Source: Clonostachys chloroleuca
Taxonomy: Eukaryota > Ascomycota > Sordariomycetes > Hypocreales > Bionectriaceae
NCBI GenBank assembly: GCA_037952775.1
Contig: JBANAY010000004.1
Location: forward strand, 4,030,001-4,094,000
Direction of reading: 5' to 3'
DNA: 64,000 bases
Numbering within the stretch: position 1 is the first letter of the stretch; each line of letters begins with the position of its first letter. A program made the position numbers and the translations under genes. Shown here in pieces: positions 47,063-58,315 of this stretch. Under the pieces are notes generated by a model, which did not search any database, was not told where the DNA came from, and saw nothing but the letters and a program-made list of their open reading frames with translations.

Positions 47063-47890
47063 ATGCAGCATAAACCGCCCTGTAGGATATCTGGACCTGA
47101 ATGCCCTCTGCCGCTCCTCTGCTGACCTGTCTCGCGCCCAGTCCGGCTTCGGCGAGCCATCTACGCCAACGATGCCCTGCTCGTCAAGCGCATGCTCAAA
47201 TCCCACCCGAACCTCATCCACAACCCAGACGCCTCCTCCGAGGGCCTGTCCAACTCGAACCTGCATCTCGCCGCCTCCTTGGGCTATCGCGACGTCTGTC
47301 AGGTCCTGATCGAAGCCGGCCACGAGAAACCCTGCCCCGCGCTGAACGAGCTCAACCAAAGCGCCCTCCTGCTCGCCGCCAAAGCTGGCCACACCGAAGT
47401 CGTCCACCTGATATGCGAAAACGATAGCTCCTGCATACTCCGCCGAGATAACAAGGGCCGTGACCCCATCATGGAGGCCAGCGCTGGCGGCCACGACACC
47501 GTTCTCCAGCTCCTCCTCACATATGTGCCCGGCGGCGCAGCCGAGGCCGTCCATCGAGCAGACATCGAGGGGAACACCGCACTGCACCTTGCAAGTGGGA
47601 ACGGGAACCTGCTCGTCTTGCGCACGCTGCTGGCGGCGGGCGCGGACGTTGAGCGGCGCAACGTGTGGAATTGGACTCCGGCGGCATACAGTGCCACCGT
47701 CCAGGCCGAGGTCTACCTCAAGGGTCTCGTGGGCGAAGTTGCGAGGCTGAAGCAATCTGGAAAGGACGCCTCCGGTATCACTGCTCCATTGGGCAGCTCC
47801 AAGCCTGGAGCTATGACTGGCAACATGGATTCAATCAAGATGACTGGCGGGGTGCGGGTCGTCGCCGACGACGGTGACGATGATGAATAA
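47063..47890 (+). CDS. ankyrin-repeat protein, 255 aa
   Basis: Exon 1 is only 19 nt (47063-47081: MQHKPP), intron 47082-47141, exon 2 47142-47890. The splice gives the start FRLRRAIYANDALLVKR, a first ankyrin helix. Four to five ankyrin units follow, with SNLHLAASLGYRDVCQVL, QSALLLAAKAGHTEVVHLI, RDPIMEASAGGHDTVLQLL and GNTALHLASGNGNLLVL as clear examples. The C-terminus is low in structure and ends in Asp residues. Short ankyrin proteins of this layout are widespread in ascomycetes; the role is unknown, probably protein binding. Confidence 0.88.
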
Positions 47891-48473
47891 ACGTGAAATG
47901 GGCCATGGTTGACATATGGGGCGTGAGATAAAGCAAAAATTTTCGGTTTCGACAATCCCACCGAAAACCGTCTCTGACTCGACGGGCACCTGCATTATGA
48001 CTCCTCCTGTGTCGGGTCGTGTGCGATGCTGGGACATCAGCGTACGTGATTCACAGACGGTCGTCTGAAGTCTAAGCACGGGGATTGGTTTGCTGTTATC
48101 GCAATGAGCCCTTGTGGCAACCAAATTGCATCGAACATGGTCTGCTTTGCCACGTTTCTATGGCGAAGGGGTAGACGTGGTCGTTGAGATTTCGGATTTG
48201 CGAGGTTATCGAGACCCTTCAAAACTCTATCTGGTCACTGCCAGAGGGGTGGCAACGATGGGCGCAAGCTTGAACATGGCAGTGAACCTTTCTAACAGCA
48301 CACCGTGGGCCATCCGATTTCATATTGACAGTGAATCAAGGCGTCGCTTCAACTATAAAGATGAGAACAATGGGTTGAGTCCTATCACAGGACATTGCCC
48401 TTTCAACTCACTATCTCAACAAATTCTACCCATTGTCTTTATATCTCTACTTTTATTCTTAGGATTTTCTTTC
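47891..48473. other. intergenic
   Basis: About 580 bases. A frame open upstream of 48474 has no ATG near its start and looks like leader rather than coding sequence. Confidence 0.4.
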
Positions 48474-49126
48474 ATGTCATCCAGGTCATCATCAGCAGAT
48501 CACCGCATTGTTGAAGTTGACGGGGACTTTCTTCCTCACCCAGCCACAAAACTTGTCATCACTCAATATCTTGAGGCTTCTTCTGATCCCCCATTTTGGG
48601 CGCTGATCGTAGTTGGTGCCTTTTTTGACCAGTACGACAACACTATCTGGAGCACGGAGCTCTTTGTCGCGCATCTTGACATCCAGCTTGAGTCCGACGA
48701 CTCTAGCGAGGGAGAGGGCGAGTGGGAGTCATCGGGTGAGTCTGCCAATTTACCTGGGGGATTGTACTTCTATCCCTGTTCTTTCACTTCAGGACCAGAG
48801 GATGCAATGTATTTTACCCTTCATGTGATGGCCATGAACCTGACTTGTACACAGAGGATTCTACGTCCGAATTCGAAGCACCGACCGCCCCCATCGCGGA
48901 ACTAGCTCGATACTCAGCACCAAGGATTGATAGCCAGTCTAGACCTTTAGCTGTCCCCTTTCATTCACCTCAGAACTGGGCCTTTCCTCCAAGCCCCCAA
49001 AACCTTGCTTTGACTGGCAGTTGGGGTTACTGGAATCCCACCTCTTACGGCCCAGCCCCTGGTCATTGGCTGGCATCTTTTGATCACACACTAGGTCGTT
49101 GGGTTCATACCTGGCAGGCCGAATAG
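48474..49126 (+). CDS. hypothetical protein, gene model uncertain
   Basis: From ATG 48474 a soluble-looking frame runs (DHRIVEVDGDFLPHPATKL, PPFWALIVVGAFFDQYDN) to an acidic Ser/Glu stretch near 48720. A canonical GTGAGT...CAG intron of 57 bases (48744-48800) would keep the frame. Another frame from about 48845 to 49126 also looks like protein, being Pro/Trp-rich (YWNPTSYGPAPGHW, GRWVHTWQAE). The join between them cannot be resolved by eye: a very short intron or a base error is needed. No family recognised. Confidence 0.35.
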
Positions 49127-49194
49127 CCACCGTCTCAAGTCCCTTGAGCCGGCCTTTTGCCTACTCTCACTTCTTCAAGTCTACAGCCGATACC

Positions 49195-49851
49195 ATGTCT
49201 GGCGGCTGGAATCCCATGACTGGCCGTGACGCAATGGGCTCCGGCCAGCGACCTCCTCTGGCGCCCTTTGGTGCGCCAGTAGCCGTCAATGGTGAGGCAT
49301 ACATCCCGCACATGGGGGCTGGCCCCGGGCAGGCGATGTTCAGCAACGTCTGGACCTATGGAGGCGTGGGTAGCCTCACTCCCGCCGTCCAGTATGCCGG
49401 TGTTTGGCGGCCACCCCACGCCTACCCCAACATCGATCCGCACATGCCGGCAGCGCAGATGACCAACTCGACCGGAGGGGTCGGCTGCGAGCCGGGCTAC
49501 AACTTCTTCTTCCCCGCGGAGACCACCAAGTGCCACATCTTCTACTCGGAGACGCCCCCCTGGCAGCTGCCCGCCAACGCCTCCGTCAGCTTCAAGGCGG
49601 CGCACATCCCCTGCAACACGCTGCTTAGCGAGTTGCTCAAGGGCTTCGGCTGCACCAACGAGGTGCCCAAGAAGAACCGGTGCGTGGAGGTCGTCGCTGG
49701 CGGGAACGGGAAGTGGTACAGGGGCATCTCGTTCAGCGGCGCCGACAAGGACATGCTGAAGAAGACGATCAAGGACGTCGGGTGGGACAAGACGCGCTCC
49801 GGCCGTGATGGCGAGAAGCCGGTTGTCTGCCTTTGGTTCTGCAAGAACTGA
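49195..49851 (+). CDS. conserved fungal protein of unknown function, 218 aa
   Basis: Single exon. The first ~95 residues are Gly/Pro/Ala/Met-rich. From CEPGYNFFFPAETTKCHIF onward there is a compact C-terminal module, with PPWQLP, GFGCTNEVPKKNRCVEVV, GGNGKWYRGISFSGADKDM and the end KTIKDVGWDKTRSGRDG then EKPVVCLWF. I recognise this module as a pattern seen in many ascomycete proteins of unknown function; no enzyme motif. Start ATG 49195 chosen because it follows a good context (GATACCATGTC) and the sequence upstream looks non-coding. Confidence 0.75.
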   Translation: MSGGWNPMTGRDAMGSGQRPPLAPFGAPVAVNGEAYIPHMGAGPGQAMFSNVWTYGGVGSLTPAVQYAGVWRPPHAYPNIDPHMPAAQMTNSTGGVGCEPGYNFFFPAETTKCHIFYSETPPWQLPANASVSFKAAHIPCNTLLSELLKGFGCTNEVPKKNRCVEVVAGGNGKWYRGISFSGADKDMLKKTIKDVGWDKTRSGRDGEKPVVCLWFCKN

Positions 49852-50739
49852 TTGGGGAGGGATGTTGGACCTGGCATCGTGGCATGCCCTTGAAGGTCGA
49901 AGCAGTGTTCTTTTTCTAGTTTGGAGGGGACTCTAAGGTAGTTTGGTGCTTGATTGATTTCCTCATTTCATGTTTTGCAGTATAAAAATGGCGTGAGCGG
50001 CATCGAGTCGAGTCTCGGTGTTTGTAGGTATGGAGTTTGGTACGGCATGTTAGCGCAGCATCACCGGGAGAAAGCGGCACTGGCATGTGCGGGTTTCCTT
50101 CATACTGGTAGGAGGTGCTCCTACGATAGCTTTTGTGAAGAATAAACGACTTCAATTAAGGTGAGGGCCCAAATTTGGCGGACGGGAGTCTGCCTGGGTT
50201 AGCACCGCCGTGATTTGTGCAATTGACATACGTAACGGAGACATTTGATTGATTTCCCTCCCTTCCTCTCTTTGTAATGGCATTCCATTTCGAACCATCT
50301 GTTGAGCTAGAATGGCGAGGTTGCGCAGGAGGACGGAAGGTGTCACAACAGGCGGTAGTCAAGTTTCAATTCTTGAAGCAACGTAGATAATCTAAACCAT
50401 GCAATTCTTCACTGGCCTCCCCTTTATCAGCCTCGCATTGCCCTAAATTTAATCCATTACCCACCCTCAGGCAAAAAAACACATTTATTCCCTTTCCTTT
50501 GAAGGAGCTGGACTCGTGATCTAAGGTATGCCCGAGGTCATGATCTTTAACGAACCCTAGCCTTCAAATGCCATTCCGAACTAAACTGAGAAAAAAATTG
50601 TTGAGATGGATACGCACTCCATAAGCCACCGCAACTAAGTATCTTGTAGGCTTGGCTCATCATCCAGAGTCTGGTTAATCGGCAGGGAAATAGGGCCCAT
50701 TGGAATCGGATGCCAGCTTGGCAGACGACCAACACGTCT
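49852..50739. other. intergenic, convergent 3' ends
   Basis: About 890 bases, AT-rich, no gene-like frame. Confidence 0.5.
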
Positions 50740-51941
50740 TTAATAGAAGCCTTCGCCGATTGAGCATGGAAACCCTACCGCTTTCGAACTCAAAACCCCT
50801 CGGTCGATTGTCAGCCTACCAGAGGATGCCTTGGTGACTGTCCAGTATTCGTTCGGGTCGTTGATGATGCCAATTTGAACGAGGTGGGGCATGCAAGTTG
50901 ACAGCCAGAGAAGACGTGATGTGTAGAATACATCTTCATCTCCCTCGGCATGACCAAAACTCTGAGCCGTTTTTATGTCAATAGTTATGGCAAGGCGCTT
51001 CAGACTTGGCATACTTTCGAAGATTTTGATGGCTTTGGTGAAGTCTTTTTGCTAAATTTTTCAGCGGATGGTCAGCCCTCCTTCGTCTCTGGTTCGAGCA
51101 GCTAGGTGACTTGGCACTTACAAAGGCGGACACCACGGCTCTGTTCTTAAAGACGCGATTCTCTTGCAAGTGAAAAGATGTTTTGAGGACAAGCTCCTCA
51201 AGATTTTCATACCGTTTCGTAATCCATGTTAGATTTACTTCGTTGATTGTGGGAAATTGGATAGGTCCACCACATTGCACACGGTCTACACCTGCGACTA
51301 ATCGTCTGAGTCTTCCGACTCCAGAGTGTAAGAGTTATGTCGATCCTCTGTGGGAGCTCAAGTGCCTCGAGCTGAGGGCTCTTCTGAAGAACTCGCCTCG
51401 TGATACGATTTGAGGCATAGATTCGTATATGTTTAGCCTGGATTTCTATGTTTTGCAACAACCCATAAAAAAAGCTTTCTTGGCATGTACTAAACCAGTC
51501 CACTCTCAGTGTTAATGACTGGAGATTGTACATGACCCGGATGGAATCAAAGACTTGTAGGGGGAGGTAGGTAGCCACTGGCAAGGGGTCTGAAAATGGG
51601 TTTTCCCATGACTCTTCTCCCCCCTTGGAATAGATCCAGAAAGATATAGATCTAACAAGATTAGTTATGTCACAAATTTAGTAAAAGTACGCATAATCAT
51701 ACCGGACAGTACTGTATGGCATTATGCGAGTAGCAGTCTTCATGGAGCAAAGAAAATCCCCGAGCTTCTGTGAGACAACCTCTTGCGAACCGCAGAATCT
51801 AACGACCTTATGGATAATGTCTATTAGTGGGAGCCTGATATGAGAAGATGTTGAAGCGAAAGCGTCAAGCATTTCTTTGTCACATGATGTAGCGATTTTC
51901 CTTAGCAGCTCCGGACCTAAGGTCTCAATCCTGGATAGCAT
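50740..51941 (-). CDS. F-box/leucine-rich-type protein, frame break inside exon 2
   Basis: Exon 1 51703-51941 begins with an F-box-like helix (LGPELLRKIATSC). Exon 2 is 51122-51651 and exon 3 50740-51051. Splice junctions are canonical (GTATGA...TTAG, GTAAGT...TTAG). The text has the Leu-rich spacing of fungal F-box/LRR proteins: YNLQSLTLRVDWF, SPQLEALELPQR, YENLEELVLKTSFH, MPSLKRLAITIDI. Within exon 2, near 51320-51334, the frame must move (one base too many or two too few). Probably a substrate adaptor of an SCF ubiquitin ligase, or a member of the large, fast-evolving fungal F-box set; may be a pseudogene. Confidence 0.6.
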
Positions 51942-52524
51942 GTGTGTGAAACCTGGATGATGCGTTGGTGAGAAATAGTTCGTGATTTGAAGTTTAAAAG
52001 TATTGACGAGAGGATACTACTCGATGATAAGGCAAGTAATCACGGTTATATCAAGCTCTCGTTGAACTGGAGGTGGCGGGAAGGTTTGTTTTTATGGTAG
52101 AACGTGTTTAATCAATGAAGTAAGGTAGCTCCGAGGAAGCGATTCTATATCCACCTGAAGGCGGTAAGAGAGCAAGTTTGAAAGGAAAGAGAGGAAGGGG
52201 TGAACTTTCTCCTTCCAGTTTTCTGGTTTGTGTGAAAACTGCCACAGGGCAGCAAAATTATCTGGTGTTGAGTCACCAGGGCTACTCTGAGGGCTAGTAA
52301 TGATAGCTACGAAGTCTAATGTCATGACAGAAGCAAGGTACATGGTGATTGGCCTCGTTGAAACTTTCTATAATTGTACTCTGGGAGCTGCAGCTAAAGA
52401 CTACCTGTTTTGTCTTTTCATATGAATAAATCCAGATTGAGAACTGGTAATAGAGATGCAAGGGATGGATTGATCCTCTTTTATATCATTTTCTGAGCTT
52501 TCTTGCGATAGCTCATTGGTTTAA
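51942..52524. other. intergenic, no secure gene
   Basis: About 580 bases. A frame of 83 codons at 52092-52343 (-) has a protein-like composition but no match; it could be a remnant. Confidence 0.4.
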
Positions 52525-53061
52525 GGACATAAATTCAATCTTACTACCTCTAAGTCTGCATTCTTGGTGGAATGCGGAGAGACGTTCTACTGCGCACCAA
52601 GACACGAAGGTGGCTTGTGCCATAACGTCTTCGATTCGGCAAACGCTCTCCAACGACACCTCAAAGAACCAGGCGACTGCTCGCCAGACGTACTGTTGGA
52701 CGATAATAGATGATGCAGACACTGTCAGACGGCATTCAAAACCAGGGGAGCGCTCTTCGACCACCTGGACCCCAAACGCCGTTGCCCGATGACTGATGAC
52801 ATCGCGCCGGAAGAGCGTGCGATGATGATTCACGCCATGCCCACGCTCACAGAGAACACTGCTGCCGAAAAACCGGGATACAGCTATACCACTTTCGAAG
52901 CATACCTCAGACCGTCGCTCCAAGTTCCTGCCACTACAGTACTGGGAGACGGGCAATCAGAATCGACAAACCAGATTGTCGAGACGGCGATACGATACGG
53001 TTTTTCGGTCGACCTAGATGCCCATTGGCCACAACAATTACCTAGGTACCTACCTACCTAA
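52525..53061 (+). pseudogene. remnant of a C2H2-type zinc-finger gene
   Basis: In one frame there are two finger-like motifs. The first is GLCHNVFDSANALQRHL followed by C. The second is CRHCQTAFKTRGALFDHL with a Cys after five residues, that is C-x2-C-x12-H-x5-C. The frame then continues for about 100 residues to 53061. An in-frame TGA (52711-52713) separates the fingers, and there is no ATG at the start of the frame, so the 5' part is missing or in an unseen exon. Fingers of this C2HC kind occur in fungal proteins with arrays of such units. A decayed gene is the likeliest reading. Confidence 0.5.
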
Positions 53062-53066
53062 GGTAA
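53038..53066. repeat. short inverted repeat built from TACCTAGGTA-type units
   Basis: Arms TTACCTAGGTA and TACCTAAGGTAA are near-perfect reverse complements around CCTACC, with one bulged base. The same ACCTA/TAGGT words occur near 16727-16740 and 25437-25460. Confidence 0.65.
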
Positions 53067-53818
53067 TGAGCGCTCAAGATGTCAAAGCTGCAACGAGGAA
53101 GGAGGACATGTGGGCGTGCCTTCCTCGACATATCAAATCGACCCATTTCCCACTTTCCCTCGACAGATCGGATTGATTCATCTCCCATCATCGACCTATT
53201 CATTCTTCGCCATTCAGCCCGTCCTACACGTACCTGCGCCAACTCTGCCCGACTTAGTCGTACCTAATAACCCCTCATCAAGTTCGACTTCGACACTTAC
53301 ATCTACAATTGTGCCCCTGGACAAGACGAATGCCGCTGATTTGCTCTGATCGCGTCAAAGCGGCCGGCCCTCTGTGTCCTTTGATCCTCCCTTAAGATTT
53401 CGCAGCTAATTAGGCCCGGTGCCAACGGAAAAGACAAAGAGCATCCGTTAGACATGGGCGACAGGCCAGTCTGCAACCCTCGAGATCCAGAGCAGACAAA
53501 GGCCCAGCAACAATGCACCCAGTATGTAGACTCAGCACCATAATCTTGTGCGGAGATTTAAACGGAAGCTCACAATGGCAGAAATTCTTCTGCGATGCGC
53601 CAGTTTGGATAACAAACCCAGAATGTTTCTGATGAAGAGTCATTCTTCTCGCTCATGAAAGAGATGGAATGCACAGGCTCCGACATTTTGGTTGCTGGTA
53701 GCTTGATATAAAGTTATCCCAAATTCGCGGATCTGATCTTTGCATGCACTGAATTCCCTTTTATCTTCATTTACTCCGGTAATAATTGCCAATCCGACCT
53801 GAGCCGCTACTGGAAACC
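53067..53818. other. intergenic, no gene seen
   Basis: About 750 bases; Ser/Thr-coding C-rich stretch at 53200-53300 on the plus strand looks like chance. Confidence 0.45.
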
Positions 53819-54905
53819 ATGGCCAACTCTAGAGTAAAAACCCCTCCCGCTGTTGTTGACTCAATAGAAAGAGAGATGAGCGAAGTCCGAGAATCGAACA
53901 AAGTATGGGGGAACGTGTTTGCCGCAGTTCCTTCGAAGTCACCACTCGACCGTTACCAAAGCACGGAGCAGGAGGCTTCGCCCCAGCCTCGGATCACGCT
54001 TGGCTCACCTTGGACACCTGCTTCGTATAGCCTGCCTCAACGTGCAAGAGGAAGCACCCATGAGTTGCACTACTCTGTGGAGAGTGGAGGGAGCACTCCG
54101 GTTCCCTCTACTTCTTCAAGTAAGAACGTATCTCGTCAAGCCGATGCGCATGCCTCCAGGAGGCAAGGAACAACAGCTTGGCAGTCACCTTGCCAGTCAA
54201 GGGCTGCATCAACCGATCGCGAACCTTCAGAGAGTGCTCATGCCACAGGCCGACATGTACCCAGATGGCCAGCGGAGACCGATCCTGGTGAGGAAGGCGG
54301 CTTGACAAGGGCTAATCAGATGGCCTTCGAGGGACACAGTTCCCAGACGTCGACCAATGCCAGGGCACGACACGATAGGCAGCGTACGGCTTCGAGCTCC
54401 CGACATCGAGGATCGGGAGCTATGTCAGACGATCGGACCATCTGACCCCTAAGTCAGGAATGGAGAAGCGCAGTCGAATGGCATATTATAGTCGGTTTTT
54501 ACTTTCTAGGATCCAGCAAGTAGCTAGCGAGGTCGACCATAATCAGGAACGGTATCAGACCCGGGGCGACGGGGAGGAAGAGATAGCTGTTTTGAAATCG
54601 ATCGACAAGCAGCTCAACGACCTTCTGCACAGGAGAGTGATGCGTCGAGGAGAAAGTGTGCTCTCATCCAGTCATTGGTCAGACACTGGATCAGTGAGAG
54701 ATGTGTGCAATGACAGATCGGAGGGATCAAACAATGATTGGATTTGAAGACATTGGCTGAAGAAATGCAATACTCCATGCGAGCTGATGTGGAACGGTAT
54801 GAAAGCAGGCCAAATACATGGGTTGTGGATTGCGAGAAAAGAGTGAATATCAGAGCGTGGCTGGCAGTGATCGGGGCCATTATCGATGATATCAATGTCG
54901 CTTGA
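53819..54905 (+). CDS. hypothetical low-complexity protein, frame breaks
   Basis: First frame (ATG 53819 to 54445) is Ser/Arg/Pro/Thr-rich, with an ordered start (PAVVDSIEREMSEVRES). A second frame (about 54446-54747) is more regular and probably helical: RFLLSRIQQVASEVDHNQ, then EEEIAVLKSIDKQLNDLLHR. A third (about 54748-54905) continues LAEEMQYSMRADVERYESR to AVIGAIIDDINVA. The three run head to tail and look like one protein interrupted twice by single-base changes, or by introns I cannot see. No family recognised. Confidence 0.4.
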
Positions 54906-57900
54906 TTTCAAGTTTCAAAGTGGTACACTCTTCTTATATAGCTCATTTACCCTATGGAACTAGATAATGAGCCAGCATAATAAGAAATTGTTGGTGCGAA
55001 CTGCCTCGATTCCGTTGTCCTGAAAAAACTTGTTAATCCTCCGTTGATGTAAACGTTTGTTAGGTAACTCGTGCATCCTGCGATAAAGATCAACCCTAAG
55101 TATGGTATTGAGGTGAAAAAGGATAAAATTGATTCCTGGAATAACAAGATCAAATGCGGAATAGCGTGGCCATTCAAAGGCGATCATTGCGGGATTCTTC
55201 AAATAAATCAAGTACATAAGTTCACCAATAGAGACAGCTGGTCAATCCCTGAGGCTGTTAGAGGACCACCATGTCAAGTAACAGGGATTTGGATTTGAAG
55301 ACGTCGAATGCGGAGATTTGCAAGCTGAGAAAACTGGTTCCATGGAGAAAATAACAAGCATCCTGGCCGACAAGGGGCAAATGCTCACGTGTTGGACTAG
55401 AGTCTCAAACGAAGCACCAAAGAAATCGAATCGCCTAGGAACAACACGACTAGACAGTACCTTGCCAGATCAGGTGAATGGTATCAGCGTCGGAGATGAG
55501 CGAAGCAACTAGCGATCAATAGACGCCCAACTTCGACTCTCTCCTGCAGAAAGTGCATAGGAGAGGCCCCAGATGGAGATGCTTCACCTGGTGGCTAATA
55601 CCTAGCTCCATGCACGATCAGGTCTAGAGCGGTAACCAGACGGTTCTCGCAGCTAAGAATATCAACACACCCTTCTTCCCAATGGGCATCTATGGAACGC
55701 CATTGGCTCAAAAGTGGCTGCCTGGGAGCTAGACAAGTTTTGAGAGTGTCAAGGAGGCTAGTGTGAGGCTCTTTTCTCAGAGTCACCGATGCCATGAAAG
55801 CCAGTATATGAATCTTTGAGCATTGTGAGCACCGAGGCCAGTTGGTGCCGAGAGCTCAAAAGTAACTGGCCGATAAGGGCCCGTCTTGACCATCTCTTTT
55901 CTCTGCGTATCTTGACGATTTAACAATGTTGGTACAGACATATTCCATTCGGGATACTTGACAACCCAGCCTCATGAAGTTGAGCTCACGCCCAGTGTTG
56001 CCCACAGTCTGAAACTATTATGATCGTTCGACTACGAACCCACTCGCATGAGCCGCTCCTGGATGAACGCCCCGCGCAAAATCTGATAATCCATGTGGGT
56101 AGTCGTGTGTGAGAGCAACCGCTAGCGACGGGGGCATGGAAGCTTGGCGCCACTGGTTTGCTAGAGAATTCGGTTGCCTAGATGAGCTTATTTTTGGTGG
56201 TTTCCCCTTGGACATGATATTGCTTGGCCTGCATGCTGAGATGGTTTGCTAATGAACATATCAGCAAAGGGCGTTTGGCCCGAGTTCGCCCGTCCAGGCT
56301 CTGCCAGGATCGCGTCTGGCCAAGCCATTTGTTAATCGACTGTGTCTGGGATGGAAAATCCTTCACTGGGGAGAGGAAGAAGACCCTGCCTACAGGGACA
56401 TCATTGCCGGTCTTGTACAATGGGATTAAATGAATCGACAAACCGTAAAATAGGATATTCATCCCCTCCTTCTGTTGGCCCCAGACCCAAAGACACAACC
56501 ATGCGCTCACAGGTGTCTATCGAAGCATTGCCGATTTCGGCTGTCCCTTCTCGATGGCTTTGACTATTGGTTAGGGGCGTGCCTTGCATGTCAAATCGAT
56601 GGGGACGAGCTCTTGGGGCTGAATCAAGCCGCCTCCAGGCAGCAGAATAAAAATCGATTCTCTTGGTTCTTCTTGGCTTCCGTGCAATAGGCGGGTTGGC
56701 GTTACGTACTAGCGGCACTGTCATTCACTAATATCCCGAACAGCGGGGCCATTGCCAAGATTGAATCCATTGGCGGACGTCCCTGTCCTTGAGAAGAGAC
56801 GTCTGTCCGTGGGAAGATGGAGATGCGGCAGCTGTTTGCAAGTTGGAGATGTCTCCTGACTCGCTCACTTTTGGATTTGCCGGGTTTTAGCGTGTCGCCA
56901 CGGCATTTCTGCCCTTGGAGAGGACTAGCCCAGTGCAGTTAGGTGCACCGGTGGTTGTTCCTTCCTCCATCAATGGCCAATGGGCGAGACCCGTAAACAT
57001 GTGAATTTTATGACCTCATTGGCCTTGACCTGTTTCCTCAATTGCACTCTCCTTACGATCTGGTCATCCTGGGCAACAGCAATGCAGCACTACAACCTTA
57101 TTTCAGCGCACACAGCGGCTTGTCGGCCGCCAATTCCTCTCAATAGCGACCTAAGACTCGCTAGTGGCCGCTGGGGGAATTGAGTTGCGCCGCATTAAGC
57201 CAAAGACGGAACGATCACCACCCCCAGATCCCAAAACCCCCCATTTTCTAGCTTGGAACAACGAGCGAAGCGCTGGACAGACCGCCTCCAAGCTCCCCAC
57301 AGCTGCCATTGATGTCACCGCCCAACCACTGGGAACAATGCCCTCCGCTCGAGGTGGGAATTGAACTACCAGCTGGCACACCATCGTCGCATTCGACATG
57401 CACCCGCAACCGGCTATCACACCAGGGCAAAAGAAGCTTATTTGCATCTCACCAATGGTAGGTGGCCAGATAGCCTTCGGTACGCCCGTCAGTTGACCAT
57501 CTGCGCGAACCTTGAAGCGACAACGGTATGGACCCATGCCCGTTGCAGGGTGCAATCCACTCACAATGGGTTACAGCAACCTCAGAAGACGTGGTGTTGG
57601 AGGTGAGGAGCACTTTGCCAATGCAAGATGACGACATGGGCATTGCACCAAATCCGAAGGATGCAAAAAATCCTCCCAAAATCGGCCCAGGCCCAGGAGA
57701 TGTCTCGTCCCGCCAGCCACCAGGGCTTGGCAGTTGGCATCAATTGATCGCTTTCGTAGGCGGTCGCGAGTTTTGGAATCAGCCTCTTCTCCGCCTCGAG
57801 GTGTATCACCCAACACCGCTGATGGGATCCCCGCAGCCAACAACGGGGTTGCAATCCGTTTTGGATGATAGCCACACGCCTGTGGCACACTGCGCTAGGC

Positions 57901-58006
57901 CAGGCAGCAGGATAAACCTTTCAGACGGTAGCTGAGGCGATGTGGAGGCGCGCGCGCGATCATCCTCGCGGGTAATCTGATTAGAACACCTGTGGCCGAC
58001 TATACA

Positions 58007-58315
58007 ATGCCGTCATGTCTATTGACCATCAGCTACCCCGTTTCTGAGGATCCTCACGTATACACGCTAACGGAAAGAAGAGTCAAAGGATGCAGCCAAT
58101 GTGAGAATTTTTCAAGACACTACTATGTAGACGGGCGCACTGGTGAGTGGTACGAGCATGAATTAAGACTGCGAGGGGGTGAGGTAGGGGCCCTGGAGTG
58201 TTGCGGTTGCTACCCGCCACTGGACAAGGGCTTTAAGAGAGATAAACGTGAGATGAACCCATATTCATATTTTAATAAGGCAATTTGGAGCGCTGATCAT
58301 CACCAAGTGCCCTGA
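58007..58315 (+). CDS. possible small cysteine-containing protein, 102 aa
   Basis: Frame from ATG 58007 with protein-like text (TISYPVSEDPHVYTLTERR, HYYVDGRTGEWYEHEL) and six cysteines (GCSQCENF, ECCGCYP). No clear signal peptide. No known family. Included because it stands out from the surrounding non-coding sequence; it could still be chance. Confidence 0.3.
   Translation: MPSCLLTISYPVSEDPHVYTLTERRVKGCSQCENFSRHYYVDGRTGEWYEHELRLRGGEVGALECCGCYPPLDKGFKRDKREMNPYSYFNKAIWSADHHQVP

Noticed and set aside
47300..47700. Long minus-strand frames opposite the ankyrin gene
   Set aside because: They mirror the high GC third positions of the plus-strand ankyrin exon and lack protein-like motifs.
57150..57560. 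Minus-strand frame with GPYRCRFKVRADGQLTG and Cys-rich text, faintly like Egh16-type secreted virulence proteins
   Set aside because: The resemblance is confined to one short block; the rest lacks the family's Cys pattern and there is no signal peptide exon.
58130..58190. LRLRGG in the small frame at 58007, identical to the ubiquitin C-terminus
   Set aside because: The rest of the protein has no ubiquitin fold features; a six-residue match is easily chance.
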